A stretch of DNA of 64,000 bases. Source: Pneumocystis sp. 'macacae' (lineage: Eukaryota; Ascomycota; Pneumocystomycetes; Pneumocystales; Pneumocystaceae). The notes under the pieces are model-generated. The model worked only from the letters and a program-made list of their open reading frames with translations, made no database searches and was not told the origin of the DNA. The position numbers and the translations under genes were made by a program. The stretch covers positions 310,001-374,000 of the forward strand of contig CM030721.1 in assembly GCA_018127085.1 (NCBI GenBank). Reading direction: 5' to 3'. This document shows, piece after piece, positions 36,701 through 48,926 of the stretch; within the stretch, counting starts at the first letter, position 1; each line of letters opens with the position of its first letter.

Positions 36701-38324
36701 TATATCAAAAGAAACATTTTTAATAGCGAATTTAGACAGCAAAGAGTCTACATGTGTAGAATATGTTGATATTAAAGAAGTAAAACTATTTCTTAAATAT
36801 ATATGAAATTAATATAAATTATAGAATCCTCGAAGAATATTATATGATAGTAATTCAAAACTTTTAATTGTTGCTTGTGATTTATCAACACTAACAGTAC
36901 ATGATTCAGTTTTGGATAAAAGGTTTCAGGATAGCTGTGATCTTAAGTTTATAAACTTAACAACGTATATAAATTTTATTATTTTTGTAATCTGATTAAA
37001 AATAGAGGAACTATAGTTCCTAATAATCCATTGTTTGATAATGAAACTAAAGAATATATTTTTGATTCACATGAAACCATATATGCTTTATCAAGTATAT
37101 TAACAGATACTATTTACATAATTTTTAAAATTCTATAGATTGGACTATATTTCACAAAAATGATTTTTATCATTATATAATTATTGGAACTTCTATAAAT
37201 AGTTCTTTTGAAGTTTCTAAAGGAAATTTGCATATTCTTACAATTTCTTATGAATTTGAAAAAGTTAACGTAAAAAGAATAAATAAAATGTCATTAAATT
37301 ATCCAGTATATTCTATTTCTCCTATCGGGAAATAGTGATTTACATTAAATATCAAAATAAAAACTAATATTATTCTAGTGGACTTGTATTTTCATCTGGT
37401 AATAAAATTTTTATAAAACAATTTGATATAGAAGCAAAAAAGTATTTATTTTTTCACTTATAAAATAATAATAATATAACTAGGTTTAAAGAATTCTCCG
37501 CAAAATATGAATTTGAGTCTTCTGTTATTTCAATAAAAATAGAAAATAACATAGTATATGCGTTGTGTCAAAAAGATTCTATTACTATGTTAGATTATGA
37601 TCCAATAAAAAATTCATTAAAACCAATTATGAAGTACGTAGACATTCATTAATATACGTTTTATTAAAAATTAAGTGATATAACACCACGATTATCCTTA
37701 GATAATTTTATAATCGAAAACAATGTATTTTGTTCAGATAAAGAAAAAGGACTTGTTTGTTTACGTAAAGGTATATTTCTATAATTATTATTATTGCTTT
37801 AAATTTATTAGATCATTTTCAAAAAAATAAAAATTTTTATTTAGATTTTTTAATAAAATTACCAAGTTCTATTTCTAGATTTCAAAAAAGTATAACTTGT
37901 ATTGTTTCTTAAAATTAATATAAATAGTATTCGGAGAAAAATACTATTATCCATTTATTGTTGGAAGTGGAATTGATGGTTCTTTTTATTCAATAATGTC
38001 ATGTCCAAAAAATGATTTTGAAATTTACCAAGCATTGATATCTTATTGGTTGAAATTTTCAAATAATAACTCATTTATGGGTAAAAAATAATTATATTAA
38101 AAAATCTAGTATTAAATATTATAGATAAAGAAAAATTTTCAATACTTGGAGAAAGTTGTCTTGATGGTGATTTTTTAGAAGCAATTCTCTTATATGATTG
38201 GGATAATTGTGTACCAATTTTGTCTACTACTATTTTAGATTATCTTGATGATAACTCAAAAAAAGAATATATATTAAAAACGATAAAATTATTACGTTCT
38301 GTATTTTCTCGATCTGTTTTTTAG
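33757..38324 (+). CDS. MMS1/DDB1/CPSF160/SF3b130 superfamily beta-propeller protein (divergent)
   Basis: Large gene with some twenty short introns, probably over 1,200 residues. The N-terminus, HSPIINFVFCGAFRSPFIND and IVLI..EDSVELHELLQNGL, resembles the N-terminal beta-propeller of the MMS1/CPSF160 group. The middle shows LVLVQSFSNWSPVCDFKILE and KSRLFLCSGRAPEGKIAELK with a following GIKA, corresponding to the conserved NLxPIxD and CSGxGxxGxLRxxRxGI blocks of DDB1/CPSF160/SF3b130 proteins. The end has CLDGDFLEAILL, like the CPSF-A C-terminal DGD motif. The strong divergence argues against SF3b130 and CPSF160, which are highly conserved. An Mms1- or Rik1-like adaptor of a Cul4/Rtt101-type ubiquitin ligase is the best guess. 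Ddb1 remains possible. Exon joins are approximate. Confidence 0.65.
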
Positions 38325-39181
38325 TTGAGTATATATATAATTAAGATTAAGTTTTATATTTATTTTAATTATAAAATGAAAAAATGAATTTTGAAATTAA
38401 AACATTAATATCATATTTCGATATTTTTAATTTAAAAATATAATAGTATTATTTAAATATGTTTACTATATATCAAAAGCATCAAAATATTTAAAAAGCT
38501 ATTATTAATTTATATTTGTGATAATATATATTTTATTTTTAAAATGCATGTTTTTGTATTTTTTAAAATTTTATTGATTATATACATTAAAATTTTTTAA
38601 ATTTATAAGACTAGTTTTTAAAATTAAAAATTTAAAAATATAAATTTGATTATTTATTCTAACTCATTAAATTTCTTATATAGAAATTATTTTACATGTA
38701 AAAAATTGTCAATATAATAATATTAAATAATTTTAAAAATATTATTCAGCATCAAAAGTCTCTTTATAATATTCATTTTATTAAAAATATAAAAAATAAA
38801 TAAAATAAAACTTTCATTTTTATTATAATTATTTTTTTGTTTTACAGTTAAAAAAAATTAAATTTATATCTATGGTATTTTTTTTCAAAATCCACTAAAA
38901 ATATTTTTGGAAAACAATACAAAAAATAAAAGAGAATTGATAAAAATTTGAGTAATATATATATATTATAATCTATACTTTGTTTACAGTATTTTAAGTA
39001 TATAAACTTTAAGAAAAAAGTAAAATTAAAAATATATGTTATTAAAAAACATATTTTTATACTATTGCTTTGTTATGTATTATTAAGTATTTATATTAAA
39101 TCTTTACATCTTTTAGCAACGGAACGTTACTTTTAACTCGAATTAAAAAGTAGAATATTATATATAAAGAATTAACATTAA
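38325..39181. other. Gene-free gap before SRP68
   Basis: About 0.86 kb of AT-rich DNA with long A and T runs and a (TA)n stretch near 38960. No supportable gene or RNA is seen. Confidence 0.6.
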
Positions 39182-41003
39182 ATGGAAAATATTGGAGTCA
39201 TTTTTTTGTCAATCAAGGCACAGAATGATCACGGAGTTCCTATTAAAGATTACTGTCGTTATCGAAAATACTGTACCAAGAAATTACACCGTTTATCTAA
39301 ACTATTAGGAATCCAGCGAGCTATTAAAAAATATGCAGATAATGAAATGCCTCTTTTGAAAAGAAATCCAAAGTAAAAATGTTTCTTTTAATATCTTTTA
39401 ATTATTCATTTATTAATCTAGATATCATGAATTTTTAATCATCAGCAGCGAGAAAGCTTGGGCATATGCAATGGAACTCAAAACAGAAAATAAAAATTAT
39501 AAAAAGCGTAGTTTAAACCATCAACGGATTGTTCGCCGTTTGCTAAAAGCATATCAATATGCATCTCACTTAAATGAACTGATGAACCAAGAATTACCTA
39601 TACTTCGATTGCAGGCACTTGAATATGTATCAGCAAGAAAAGGACAACTAATGTTTGAATATCGTCAATGGGAGCAATCTCTTGCAAGTTTTTTAGAGGC
39701 AAGAATTATATTGGAAGCAATTTATAAAAATAATGAACTTCAACATATAAAAGAATTAATATTATCTATTGAACAAAATATTCGATACTGTGCATATCAA
39801 CAAAAAATACCCACTAATGATATTTTTGGTCTTTCTCAAAAAAATATCTCGAATAATGAATTATTAGTCTCTCTTTTAACAAGTGTTAATCCTGAAATAT
39901 TAGAACCCAAAAACAAATTTTATTTATCAGTAATATCTCAAGTAGAATGGGAAGGACATACTGCACCTATAACAGATGTAAACATAGCTATTGCGTTATC
40001 TTCCATCCAAGATGCATATCAATCAATGAATAATGAAGAAACGGGTACTTTAAAAGAAAAACATCAAAAATATAATGAGTTATTACAGATGTATTCTCAA
40101 ACCGAAAATATAATAAAAAAAGCAATTGAAGAATATGAAGTAGTAATTTTTCTTTAAATTTAGAAAAATTCTAATAATCTAAGCATTTCGGGACTCATGA
40201 TAAAACACAAAATCTATATATTTCATATACATATGTTGCATACAATCATATTTTAGAACAAATAAAATATAACATGTTATTAATTTCAGAATTAAATTCT
40301 GGTTTTATAGATAAAAATCCTAATCAGTATATTCTTTGCAAAATAGTTAAGTTATATGATGATATTCTACAGGTATTAATTTTGCAGATTTATTATTTAA
40401 TATGTTTAATTTTCATAGAATCTTACTACTATGTCGGAACTTCCAGGTATTTCAAACGACATGTACTTTCTTCAAACAATTGAACAAGAAAAATATTATT
40501 TTAAATCACACCGCTGTCTTATAATTGCAGAATCATATTTTCTACTTTCAGATTATAGACCTGCTTTAACATTGGCAATACACAGTTATGATTATTTATC
40601 AAAAATTTCTATTACAAGTAATAAAAAAATAATATTTATAAATGAAACCGAATTGGTAAATTTGAAAAAAAACATAGGTATAAAAATTAATCAGTTTCGT
40701 GCATTTTTATGTTTAACTATGGAAAAAATTAATAACGAAAAAGATACATCTTTAAAGGTTATTATAAATAATTTTGTATTATTATTTCTAATAAAATAGA
40801 TACCTACTTTAATGGAAATGATAGATAATTATTCCCCAAAACTCGATTTATCTAGACTTATAGATTTTTCTTTAAAATTAGAGTCTTTGTTTTGTAAACC
40901 TATTTTTTTTGATATAGCATATAATTATATAGATTATAAAGAAAATATAAAACAATTAGATACAGGTAAAGGCGGATTTTTAAAAAACTTTTTAGGAAAA
41001 TAA
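39182..41003 (+). CDS. SRP68: Signal recognition particle subunit SRP68
   Basis: Begins MENIGVIFLSIKAQNDHGVP and then DYCRYRKYCTKKLHRLSKLL, the RNA-binding N-terminal SRP68 helices. SEKAWAYAMELKTENKN, SLNHQRIVRRLLKAYQYASH, EYVSARKGQLMFEYRQWEQS and LASFLEARIILEAIY follow (TPR-like repeats). The C-terminus has CKPIFFDIAYNYIDYKENI and ends GKGGFLKNFLGK, the classical SRP72-binding end. SRP68 binds 7S RNA with SRP72 in the signal recognition particle, nucleolus and cytosol. Five or so introns; the piece around 40160-40440 has several alternative joins. Convergent with FYV7. Confidence 0.93.
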
Positions 41004-41414
41004 AAAAATTCAAACTTTATATAATATATAATATATTTCGCATTTTTAAATAAACAATAATTTTGGGAATTATAGTTTAAGTTTTAGTATAATATTTAAA
41101 GTTTATTGCAAAATATAATTATATATATCATTTATTTGCAATTTTCTTAAATTATATATATATTTGAAAAAAAAATTTTAAAAATAAAATTGTTCATTTG
41201 ATTCATGTTAAATAACTAAACAAATATTTACCATGAATAAAAACAACTAGCTGAATAAAAAAATTATTTAGTTATTAAAATCATTGCTATAAAGCTATAA
41301 TAACGTGACTTTCTGCTTGTCTTTGTAGATATTTATGAAAAATTGTTTTTATTGTTAAATCTTTAATAAATCATAAAACTCTAATCAATTGGTCATTTTA
41401 AATAACTTTAAATA
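41004..41414. other. Gap between convergent SRP68 and FYV7
   Basis: About 0.4 kb of AT-rich 3' flanks. No feature seen. Confidence 0.55.
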
Positions 41415-41957
41415 TTATTTTTCCATAATTTTTTTAATTTTCTCTAAAAGAAGACTAATTCTTTTATTAAGTTTTGGTTGCCCTTTTTTTGTTACTTGTG
41501 TCATAATTTTATACTTTCTCCAACGTTCCCCAATTCGTCGTTGTTTTTCTTCTTCTTTATATTTTTTTTCCATGATAAGAGCTTCTTTTTTTAAACGAAT
41601 ATCATTTGCTTTCTTTTCTTCTTTTGAATAACGGGATGCTCTTTTTTGTTTTTTTTTTTTTAAAAGTAAATTATTTTTATCTTGAAACTTATCATTAGCT
41701 TGAGGACTTAAAGAACGTTCTGCATCTAAATCGAGAGAGGAAACTACATTATTCCCTAATATCCAATGTTTTTTTCCTATATTTTCTTGCTCATACTCTT
41801 TTAAACAACGATGATAATTTTTCTTTAGTTGGGCTATATATATATTTTTTTTTCTATTTTTTTCAGATTTTCCTTGATAAGAATATTCATAAGCACGCCT
41901 TATATTCACAGAATTCTTAGCTTTATGAATAACATGTCCTTTTTTTTCAAATTTCAT
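41415..41957 (-). CDS. FYV7: rRNA-processing protein Fyv7
   Basis: Intronless, 180 residues, very basic. The N-terminal part holds RRAYEYSYQGKSEKNRKKN and NYHRCLKEYEQENIG. The C-terminal region has a long Lys/Glu/Arg coiled coil, then KYKIMTQVTKKGQPKLNKRI and SLLLEKIKKIM. The T..GQP.L..RI..LLEKIK ending is the hallmark of Fyv7/CCDC59-related factors, which act in 18S rRNA maturation in the nucleolus. The length is normal for fungi. It is one of the few genes here without an intron. Confidence 0.8.
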   Translation of the reverse strand: MKFEKKGHVIHKAKNSVNIRRAYEYSYQGKSEKNRKKNIYIAQLKKNYHRCLKEYEQENIGKKHWILGNNVVSSLDLDAERSLSPQANDKFQDKNNLLLKKKKQKRASRYSKEEKKANDIRLKKEALIMEKKYKEEEKQRRIGERWRKYKIMTQVTKKGQPKLNKRISLLLEKIKKIMEK

Positions 41958-42939
41958 ATGTTTTTTAAATTTTAATAATATTTTAAAATATTTGTTATTT
42001 TTTATATTAAATAATTAAGAAAAAAGAATTATAAAAATAATCAATTTTTTGAAAAAAATATTATAAAAATGAATAACTTATTTTAAAAATACCAATTTTT
42101 TTAAATTATATCATTAATCTTTTTTAAATTAATAAAAATTATTTAAAAATATATCATTTAAAAGAAAATTCAAAATATAAATATTTTTTTAATTTTTAAT
42201 TTTGATAATAATTATGTATAATTTTAAAATATTAAGCAATAAAAAATTTATTTATCAATATAAATACTAAAAAAAAGTTCTAGCTTATTTACATTAATGA
42301 AACTAATACACGCAAATAATAACTTTTATTTTAATTATTATAAGTTATTTTTTATTAAAAATTTAAATGATTTTTTCAAATTAGAATATTTAATAATATA
42401 AAAAATAAAACTTCAAGAATTTATATTAAAACATCTTTTTATGTTAATAAAACACAAAAATACTGAGAAAATTTCATATTGATAAAAAAAATTATTAGAT
42501 TTTTTTTAAATAGAAATTTAGCTTTTTATTGAATATTATAATATATTCATATATAAAAACTAATTATATCGAAATAATATATATTTTGATAGATTTTATA
42601 CATAAGATGTTCAATAAATAATAATAATATATTTAATATATACAATTTCAATTTAATTATTTATTATGACTACAAATTATTTTAAAAAAATATAAATATA
42701 TTATTATTGTATTTCCATAAAATTGGAAAAAAAGTTATTTATAATTTTGAAAAATTTTGAAAGTGTATTCAATAATTGAAAACAATTCTATAAAAATTTT
42801 ATAAACTAGCAATATTTTTTAGTACATATTGATAAATAAAAAATTTATAATATATTCATCGATATATAATCTCAAATTATAATTATGAAATATTTTGAAT
42901 TTTATTAAATCTTTTACCAAATTTTAAATAATCTTATCA
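41958..42939. other. Gene-free gap before the YIP5-like gene
   Basis: About 1 kb of AT-rich DNA. No frame, RNA or repeat worth naming. Probably the two divergent promoters. Confidence 0.6.
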
Positions 42940-43959
42940 ATGCCTCAAAATTATAATATCATTAATAGAAATGACATTTCTATAGTAAAAAGTATTATTT
43001 GTATTATTTTTTAATATTTTCTAGGATAATACTACTCCAATAGATCTTAATTTAGAATTTCAAGGTTTCTATTAAATTTTAATATTTAAAACAAATTTTC
43101 TTACAAATTCTTAGACTTTTATATAAACAATAACATTTCTAATGTTCAAAGTATCTTTTTAATTGTATTAACCAAAATAATTTATAAAATCAGGCAAGTT
43201 TGATACAGATAATATATATCAAAACATTTATTCAGGAAAACACTCAATATGGTCAATTGAATTCTATTCAAAGTTCTTTAATGTTGATTCAGACCAAGTT
43301 GTAAAAAGATTTACATACGCTTTGTTTGCTAAGAAGAATTTCTTAGATTTTATAGAAGGAAATGTAGATTTATATGGCAAGTATTAAAATAAAACTTATA
43401 TTTTTTAAAAATTAATCTTAAAAAGGGCCATTTTGGATAACTACAACTGCCATTTTTGCGTTTTTTTTTTCATTAACTATGAGCGAATGGATTAAAGCAC
43501 ATTTGTCCAAAACAACTTATAGCTATAGTTTTTCAACATTTACAAAATTGTGTTATCTTATTTATGGTTATAATACAATCATTCCCATAGGAATGTGGGG
43601 TCTATTACTATATTATAAGTGCAAACTAAAGCTCAATGAGTATTTTTGTCTTTATGGTTATGCTATGTCTATATGGGTTCTTGTAGCGGTAAAGAAATTC
43701 TTTCTATATCACTAGTCTTATATATTCTAAGATTATAAATATATCTGTCTTTGAAATATTTAACCTTAAATTTCTTTCTATTATAATTCGTTGGATTTCT
43801 ACTATAATTGGGTTTAAAATTTCCAGTTTATTCCTTTTTAAAGAGCTTAATCTCGCAATGAATCATATAGAACCAAATACGAAAAAACTTATTCTATTAC
43901 TTCTGTTTTTATGTCATGCAATTTTAAGTATAACTTTCAAAATTCTTTTTTTTACATAA
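42940..43959 (+). CDS. Yip1-domain membrane protein, YIPF1/YIPF2 (Yip5) type
   Basis: Proposed exons begin at 42940 with a polar N-terminus (MPQNYNIINRNDISI..DNTTPIDL). HSIWSIEFYSKFFNVDSDQV and KNFLDFIEGNVDLYG come next, then PFWITTTAIFAFFFSLTMSE, the family signature before the first membrane segment. About five hydrophobic segments follow, including YNTIIPIGMWGLLLYYK, YFCLYGYAMSIWVLVA, FLSIIIRWISTIIGFKI and LILLLLFLCHAILSI. The last exon 43735-43959 is required to complete segments 4 and 5; the frame otherwise stops at 43715. Yip proteins sit in Golgi and ER-derived vesicles and interact with Rab GTPases. Orthology to yeast YIP5 specifically is a guess based on the STYxxxSIWxxEYYxxFFxVD-like preamble. 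Confidence 0.82.
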
Positions 43960-44153
43960 ATTTGCTGAAATGTATTTTTCATTTTTATAAAGTATTATTT
44001 CAATAAAATTAGTATATAAAATTATTTATATACCTTTTAATTTCTTTTGCACATTTTCAAATACTCTCAACGTAACTTATGGAAGAATTAAAAATTGAAT
44101 ATCTTTTAAAAAAATTAAAAAACAAATTTCAGCTTTAAAAGGAGATATATAAA

Positions 44154-45301
44154 ATGTCAACAACGAGTTGCCGTTTCTATGAAAATAAATATCCAGATGT
44201 TGATGATTTAGTAATGGTTAATGGTAAATAATTATATTACTTATTCTAAAAATCTAATATTTTTAGTAAAACAAATACAAGAAATGGGAGCATATGTGCA
44301 ATTATTAGAATATAATAATATAGAGGGAATGATTTTGTTGTCAGAACTATCACGTAGACGGATTAGATCCATACAAAAGTTGATTCGTATAGGCCGAAAT
44401 GAAGTTGTGGTAGTGCTTCGAGTAGACAAAGAAAAAGGTAGAAGTTCAAAGCAATAAATAAAACACTAACATATTCTAAATAAATAGGTTACATTGATTT
44501 ATCTAAACGTAGAGTAAGTCCAGAGGATATTATTAAATGTGAAGATAGATTCAACAAATCAAAAGCTGTTCATTCTATTCTAAGAAATGTTGCAGAAAAA
44601 CATAATATTCCTTTGGAAGAGCTTTATACACTAATTGGATGGCCTTTATATCGAAAATATGGCCATGCATATGATGCTTTTAAATTTGCAATTATGTAAT
44701 ATATTTTTATTTTTTTTAGGGGAATTTTAAAATACATTTATAGAAACTCTGAATCTGTATTCGAGGGATTATGTCATTCGAATCCTCAAGTTATACAAGA
44801 TCTTATTCTTCAAATTACTCGTCGATTAACTCCCCAGGCAGTTAAAATAAGAGCAGATGTAGAAGTAACATGTTTTGAATATGACGGAATTAACGCAGTT
44901 AAACAAGCACTTAAAACTGCAGAAGCGAAAAACTCTAAAGATGTCCTTATCAAAGTTAAGCTTGTAGCACCTCCTCTATACGTTGTTACTACAAATACCT
45001 TAGATAAGAAATTGGGCATTCAAACCTTAGAAGAAGCATTAGAAGAAATAGAGAAAAGCATTGTTTCATCTGGTGGAGAATTCATCGTAAAAATGAGGGT
45101 ATTTTTTACAATTATCTAAACTTAACTTATTATTTTAGCCTAAAGCAGTTAGTGAAGTAGATGAACTGGAATTACAAGCATTAATGCAGCGTATGGAGCG
45201 TGAAAATGAGGAAAAATCAGGGTAAATATGATCTTTATTGTATTCATTTTTTAATTTTAATCATTAGTGATGATGAAAGCGACGAAAGTGATGATGAATA
45301 G
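44154..45301 (+). CDS. SUI2: Translation initiation factor eIF2 subunit alpha
   Basis: The start [20 protein letters not shown] is nearly invariant in eIF2alpha. The S1 domain holds [20 protein letters not shown] and [20 protein letters not shown]; the regulatory serine (Ser51/52 of other species) is present in [11 protein letters not shown], so control by Gcn2-type kinases is expected. The helical domain has [13 protein letters not shown], and domain 3 holds [20 protein letters not shown]. The acidic end is [11 protein letters not shown]. eIF2 delivers initiator tRNA to the 40S subunit in the cytosol. About five introns, including one right after the first 23 codons. Downstream of the YIP5-like gene on the same strand. 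Confidence 0.96.
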
Positions 45302-45442
45302 ATTATTCAAGTTTTACTATCAAAAAATATTTATAAGATATTAAAGTTTGCCTATTGAACTAAGATAATGTATTTAGTGTTATTATTATTATTATTAACA
45401 CATTTATTTTATATTATTTTAATCCTTTAACACGTTTCAACG
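45302..45442. promoter_or_regulatory. Short gap with an (ATT)n run between eIF2alpha and RDH54
   Basis: A short (ATT) microsatellite lies near 45378-45398. This 141-base gap must contain the eIF2alpha 3' end and the RDH54 promoter. Nothing else is seen. Confidence 0.4.
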
Positions 45443-48400
45443 ATGAGTCCAAAATTTGTTTCTCCATTGTTAAAAAAACCGCCTGACATTAATAATAAAG
45501 ACAATAATGCTATATTGTCATATGGTAGTCTTGGAACTACACAAAAACGGCTGAAAATAAACCAAAATAATTATTCTAATAATTATTCAATAAATAAAAC
45601 TATTAATTTAAAAAGTAAAAACAATACTAGTTTAAATTGTTCTTTTATTAACATCAAAGATGATGATAATATTAAAGTGAAAGAAAAACAAGTGTCTCCT
45701 CTTGAAGAAAGACATTATAATGTTTTATGGTATACTATCAATCATATTAAACTTTTAATTTAGGATTTTCAGGAGAAAACAAACAATTAAAAAAAATAAA
45801 TCATGGCAAGGAGATGGTGTTTTATCGTTTATTAATAACATGTATTTCCTTAAGGACTTGAATGGAAACGAGTAAGTTATTTCATTATAAATAACAATTA
45901 AATAAAATGATTAAGCTTAGCAAAATGTCATCATAATTCCTCTTTATTATCAGTAGGGGATCAACTAAAAATAGGAGATAAAGAAATAGAAGTATTTTTT
46001 TAACTATATTTTTTTTATTAATAGTCAAAGATTGATAGTATACTGAGTAAAGAAGACTACTTATCTGGAAAACCATTTACTCAATTGCCAAATAGTCCAA
46101 GAATTATTCCTCCAATACAAAGTATATATAGAAAAAAGTTTAAAACACCTTTCTTAACATCTGATACAATGCATATTCAAATTTCTAAATTACCGCGGGC
46201 ACGATATGATCCTAATGAACCAGGAGCATTAGTATTTCCGAGGCCAAAAGTCGAAAGTCATCAGGAGTAAATAGTTATTTTTGCTTTTTAGGGATATACT
46301 AATATATCTATACTAGGAAAAATATTCAAATAATAGATGTAGTTGTTGATCCATCATTAGCTAAACATCTTAGACCTCATCAACGTGAAGGTGTTAAGTT
46401 TCTTTATGAATGTGTTATGAAAATGAGAGAATTTGAAGGACAAGGCGCTATATTGGCAGATGAAGTAACCGAATATCCGTAATTTTTTAAACTTATTGGT
46501 TTAGATGGGTCTTGGGAAATCTCTTCAAATCATTACACTCTTATGGACATTACTAAGTCTATTAATTTTTATATTTTTTTATTTCTAAACATTTTTAGAA
46601 CAAAGTCCATATTATGGAGTTAAATCGGTTATTAACCATGCATTAATAGTTTGTCCAGTTACACTTATTAATGTATGTTTAAATATTTTATTATTGAAAA
46701 AATATTTTTACATTACTATTAGAACTGGAAAAAAGAATTTCGAAAATGGATAGGCGGAAATGAAAGAATTGGATTATTTATTGTTGATTCGAACTCCAAT
46801 ATTGAAAATTTTTTTGTAGGGAATGTTTATTCAATTATGATAATTGGTTATGAAAGAGTAATTTTAAAATTTTAAATTATTATTGACTTATTTAAAAAGT
46901 TAAGAACCATATATGATCAATTAGAAGATAGAAATATAGATATGATTATATGTGACGAAGGTATTTTACTTATAATCAATATTAATTCTATAATCAATTC
47001 AGGGCATCGTTTAAAATCTGCTTCAAATAAATTAACACAGGTTATTAAATCAATTAAAACTCGTAGAAGAATAATTTTAAGTGGGACTCCAATTCAAAAT
47101 GGTAATTATTATTATTGTTGTTGTTCAACTAGTATTAATTATATTTAGATTTAAGTGAATTTTATGTAATGGTTGATTTTGTAAATCCAGGTTTATTAGA
47201 AAATTATGCTACGTTTAAAAAGGAATTTGAAAATCCAATCATTAAAAGCAGACAAGCAGGGTGTATGAAAAAAGATAAAGAAAAAGGAAGGATTCGCTCT
47301 GAACAAGTAGATTTTATAGAATAATTTATTTAAAAAAATAACTTTATTAGCTTGCATCTTTAACAAAAATGTTTGTTCTTCGAAGAACTTCGGAAATTCT
47401 TGATGAATATCTTCCTCCTACAGGTATCATAAAAACGTCGACTATTTATGTTACTTATCTGTAAAGTTGAATATATAGTATTTTGCAAACCAACATCATT
47501 ACAAGTAGATATATACCGTAAATTAATAAATATATCAATATCAAATTTAAATACAGAAAATACTAATATAGCAGTTCATTTACGAGCTTTAACTTATTTA
47601 AAAAAGGTTTGCAATTCTCCTACACTTTTGTTTCAGAAAAAAAAAATTGTTAGTTATTTCGCATTTTTTAATTTTTTAACTGATTCTTCAAGGAATTAGA
47701 TTTTAATTTATTTTATGCTAATATAAAGTATAAATTTTTTTCTAAACACCTAAAAGATTCAGGAAAACTTCTAGTTTTTGATAAATTTCTAGAAGCATTA
47801 AAAGTTACAAATGAAAAAGTTGTTATTGTTTCACATTATACAGAGGTATCTTTAGACAAATTAAGGTTTATTTTCTTATTTTATAAGACTCTTCAAATTT
47901 TAGAAAATTTATTAGTTTCTAAATCTTTACCATACCTTCGTTTAGATGGGCAGACTGCTAATATAAAGAGACAAGAATACGTAGATAAGTTTAATTCATC
48001 TGACTCTAATGAAATATGTATTATGTATATATATATTTGGACTTATTAATATTTTTAGTTGCATTTTTGTTATCAGCAAAATCAGGAGGTTATGGATTAA
48101 ATTTGATTGGAGCATCTAGATTAGTTTTATTTGATATAGACTGGAATCCTAGGTAAAAAGCAATTAAAGTATTCAAAAATATATTAATTAGAAGTGTGGA
48201 TCTTCAAACTATGGCTCGTATACGCCGAGATGGTAATGATTTTTAATATTTATTATATTTACTAAATATTTATTTAGGTCAACAAAAAAAAACCTTTGTC
48301 TATCGTTTTCTTGTGTAAAATCTCTAATAATTATATTTATAAAATTAATTATTAAAGATCTGGAATGATTGACGAAAAAATATATCAAAGACAAATAATA

Positions 48401-48926
48401 AAACAAGACCTTTCGGATACGTTTATAGTAATGATTTAAAAATCAAAATATTAACATATTTAAATTTTTTTCTAGGATTCTAAAATGTCATTGTTGAAAG
48501 ATTCCTTTACGCAAGAAGAATTAAAATCTCTTTTTTTTTATCAGGATACATCATGCCAAACTCATGAACTTTTAGGTTGTAAATGCCAAGGAAATGGATT
48601 AAATATGGATGAAATAGATTATGGCGAATTCTCTGATGAAGAAATTGATTTAGGTGGCTGGGTAAAATCTAGTGAAGTTCTAGAATCTGGAACAAAAACG
48701 GTAAAATAATTACGCTATATTATATTTTATTCATTTTTTATAGTCAAATTATCTAAAAAAAAAACATTTTTATAAAATTAATGAATATTCTCATATTAAA
48801 ATATCAGAAAATAATGATTACTATAATATTATAAAAGATGATATATTACGGAAAATATCCCAAGAAAATAATGAAATAGACAAAGGTTGCATATCTTATA
48901 TATTTGAAAAAGTAAAATCAAAATAA
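45443..48926 (+). CDS. RDH54: Rdh54/Tid1, Rad54-family Swi2/Snf2 DNA translocase
   Basis: The N-terminal region starts [39 protein letters not shown] and [38 protein letters not shown] are the fungal Rdh54 signature. The ATPase has [20 protein letters not shown] (Walker A region, split by an intron after LADE), DEGH (from [19 protein letters not shown]), SGTPIQN, and domain 2 with YLRLDGQT and [20 protein letters not shown]. It continues with DIDWNP and R..RDGQ..TF.YRFL. It ends with [15 protein letters not shown] and an acidic segment. The protein works with Rad51/Dmc1 in homologous recombination and meiosis. Many introns of about 40-50 bases. The Rad54 paralogue is not in the window. Confidence 0.9.
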
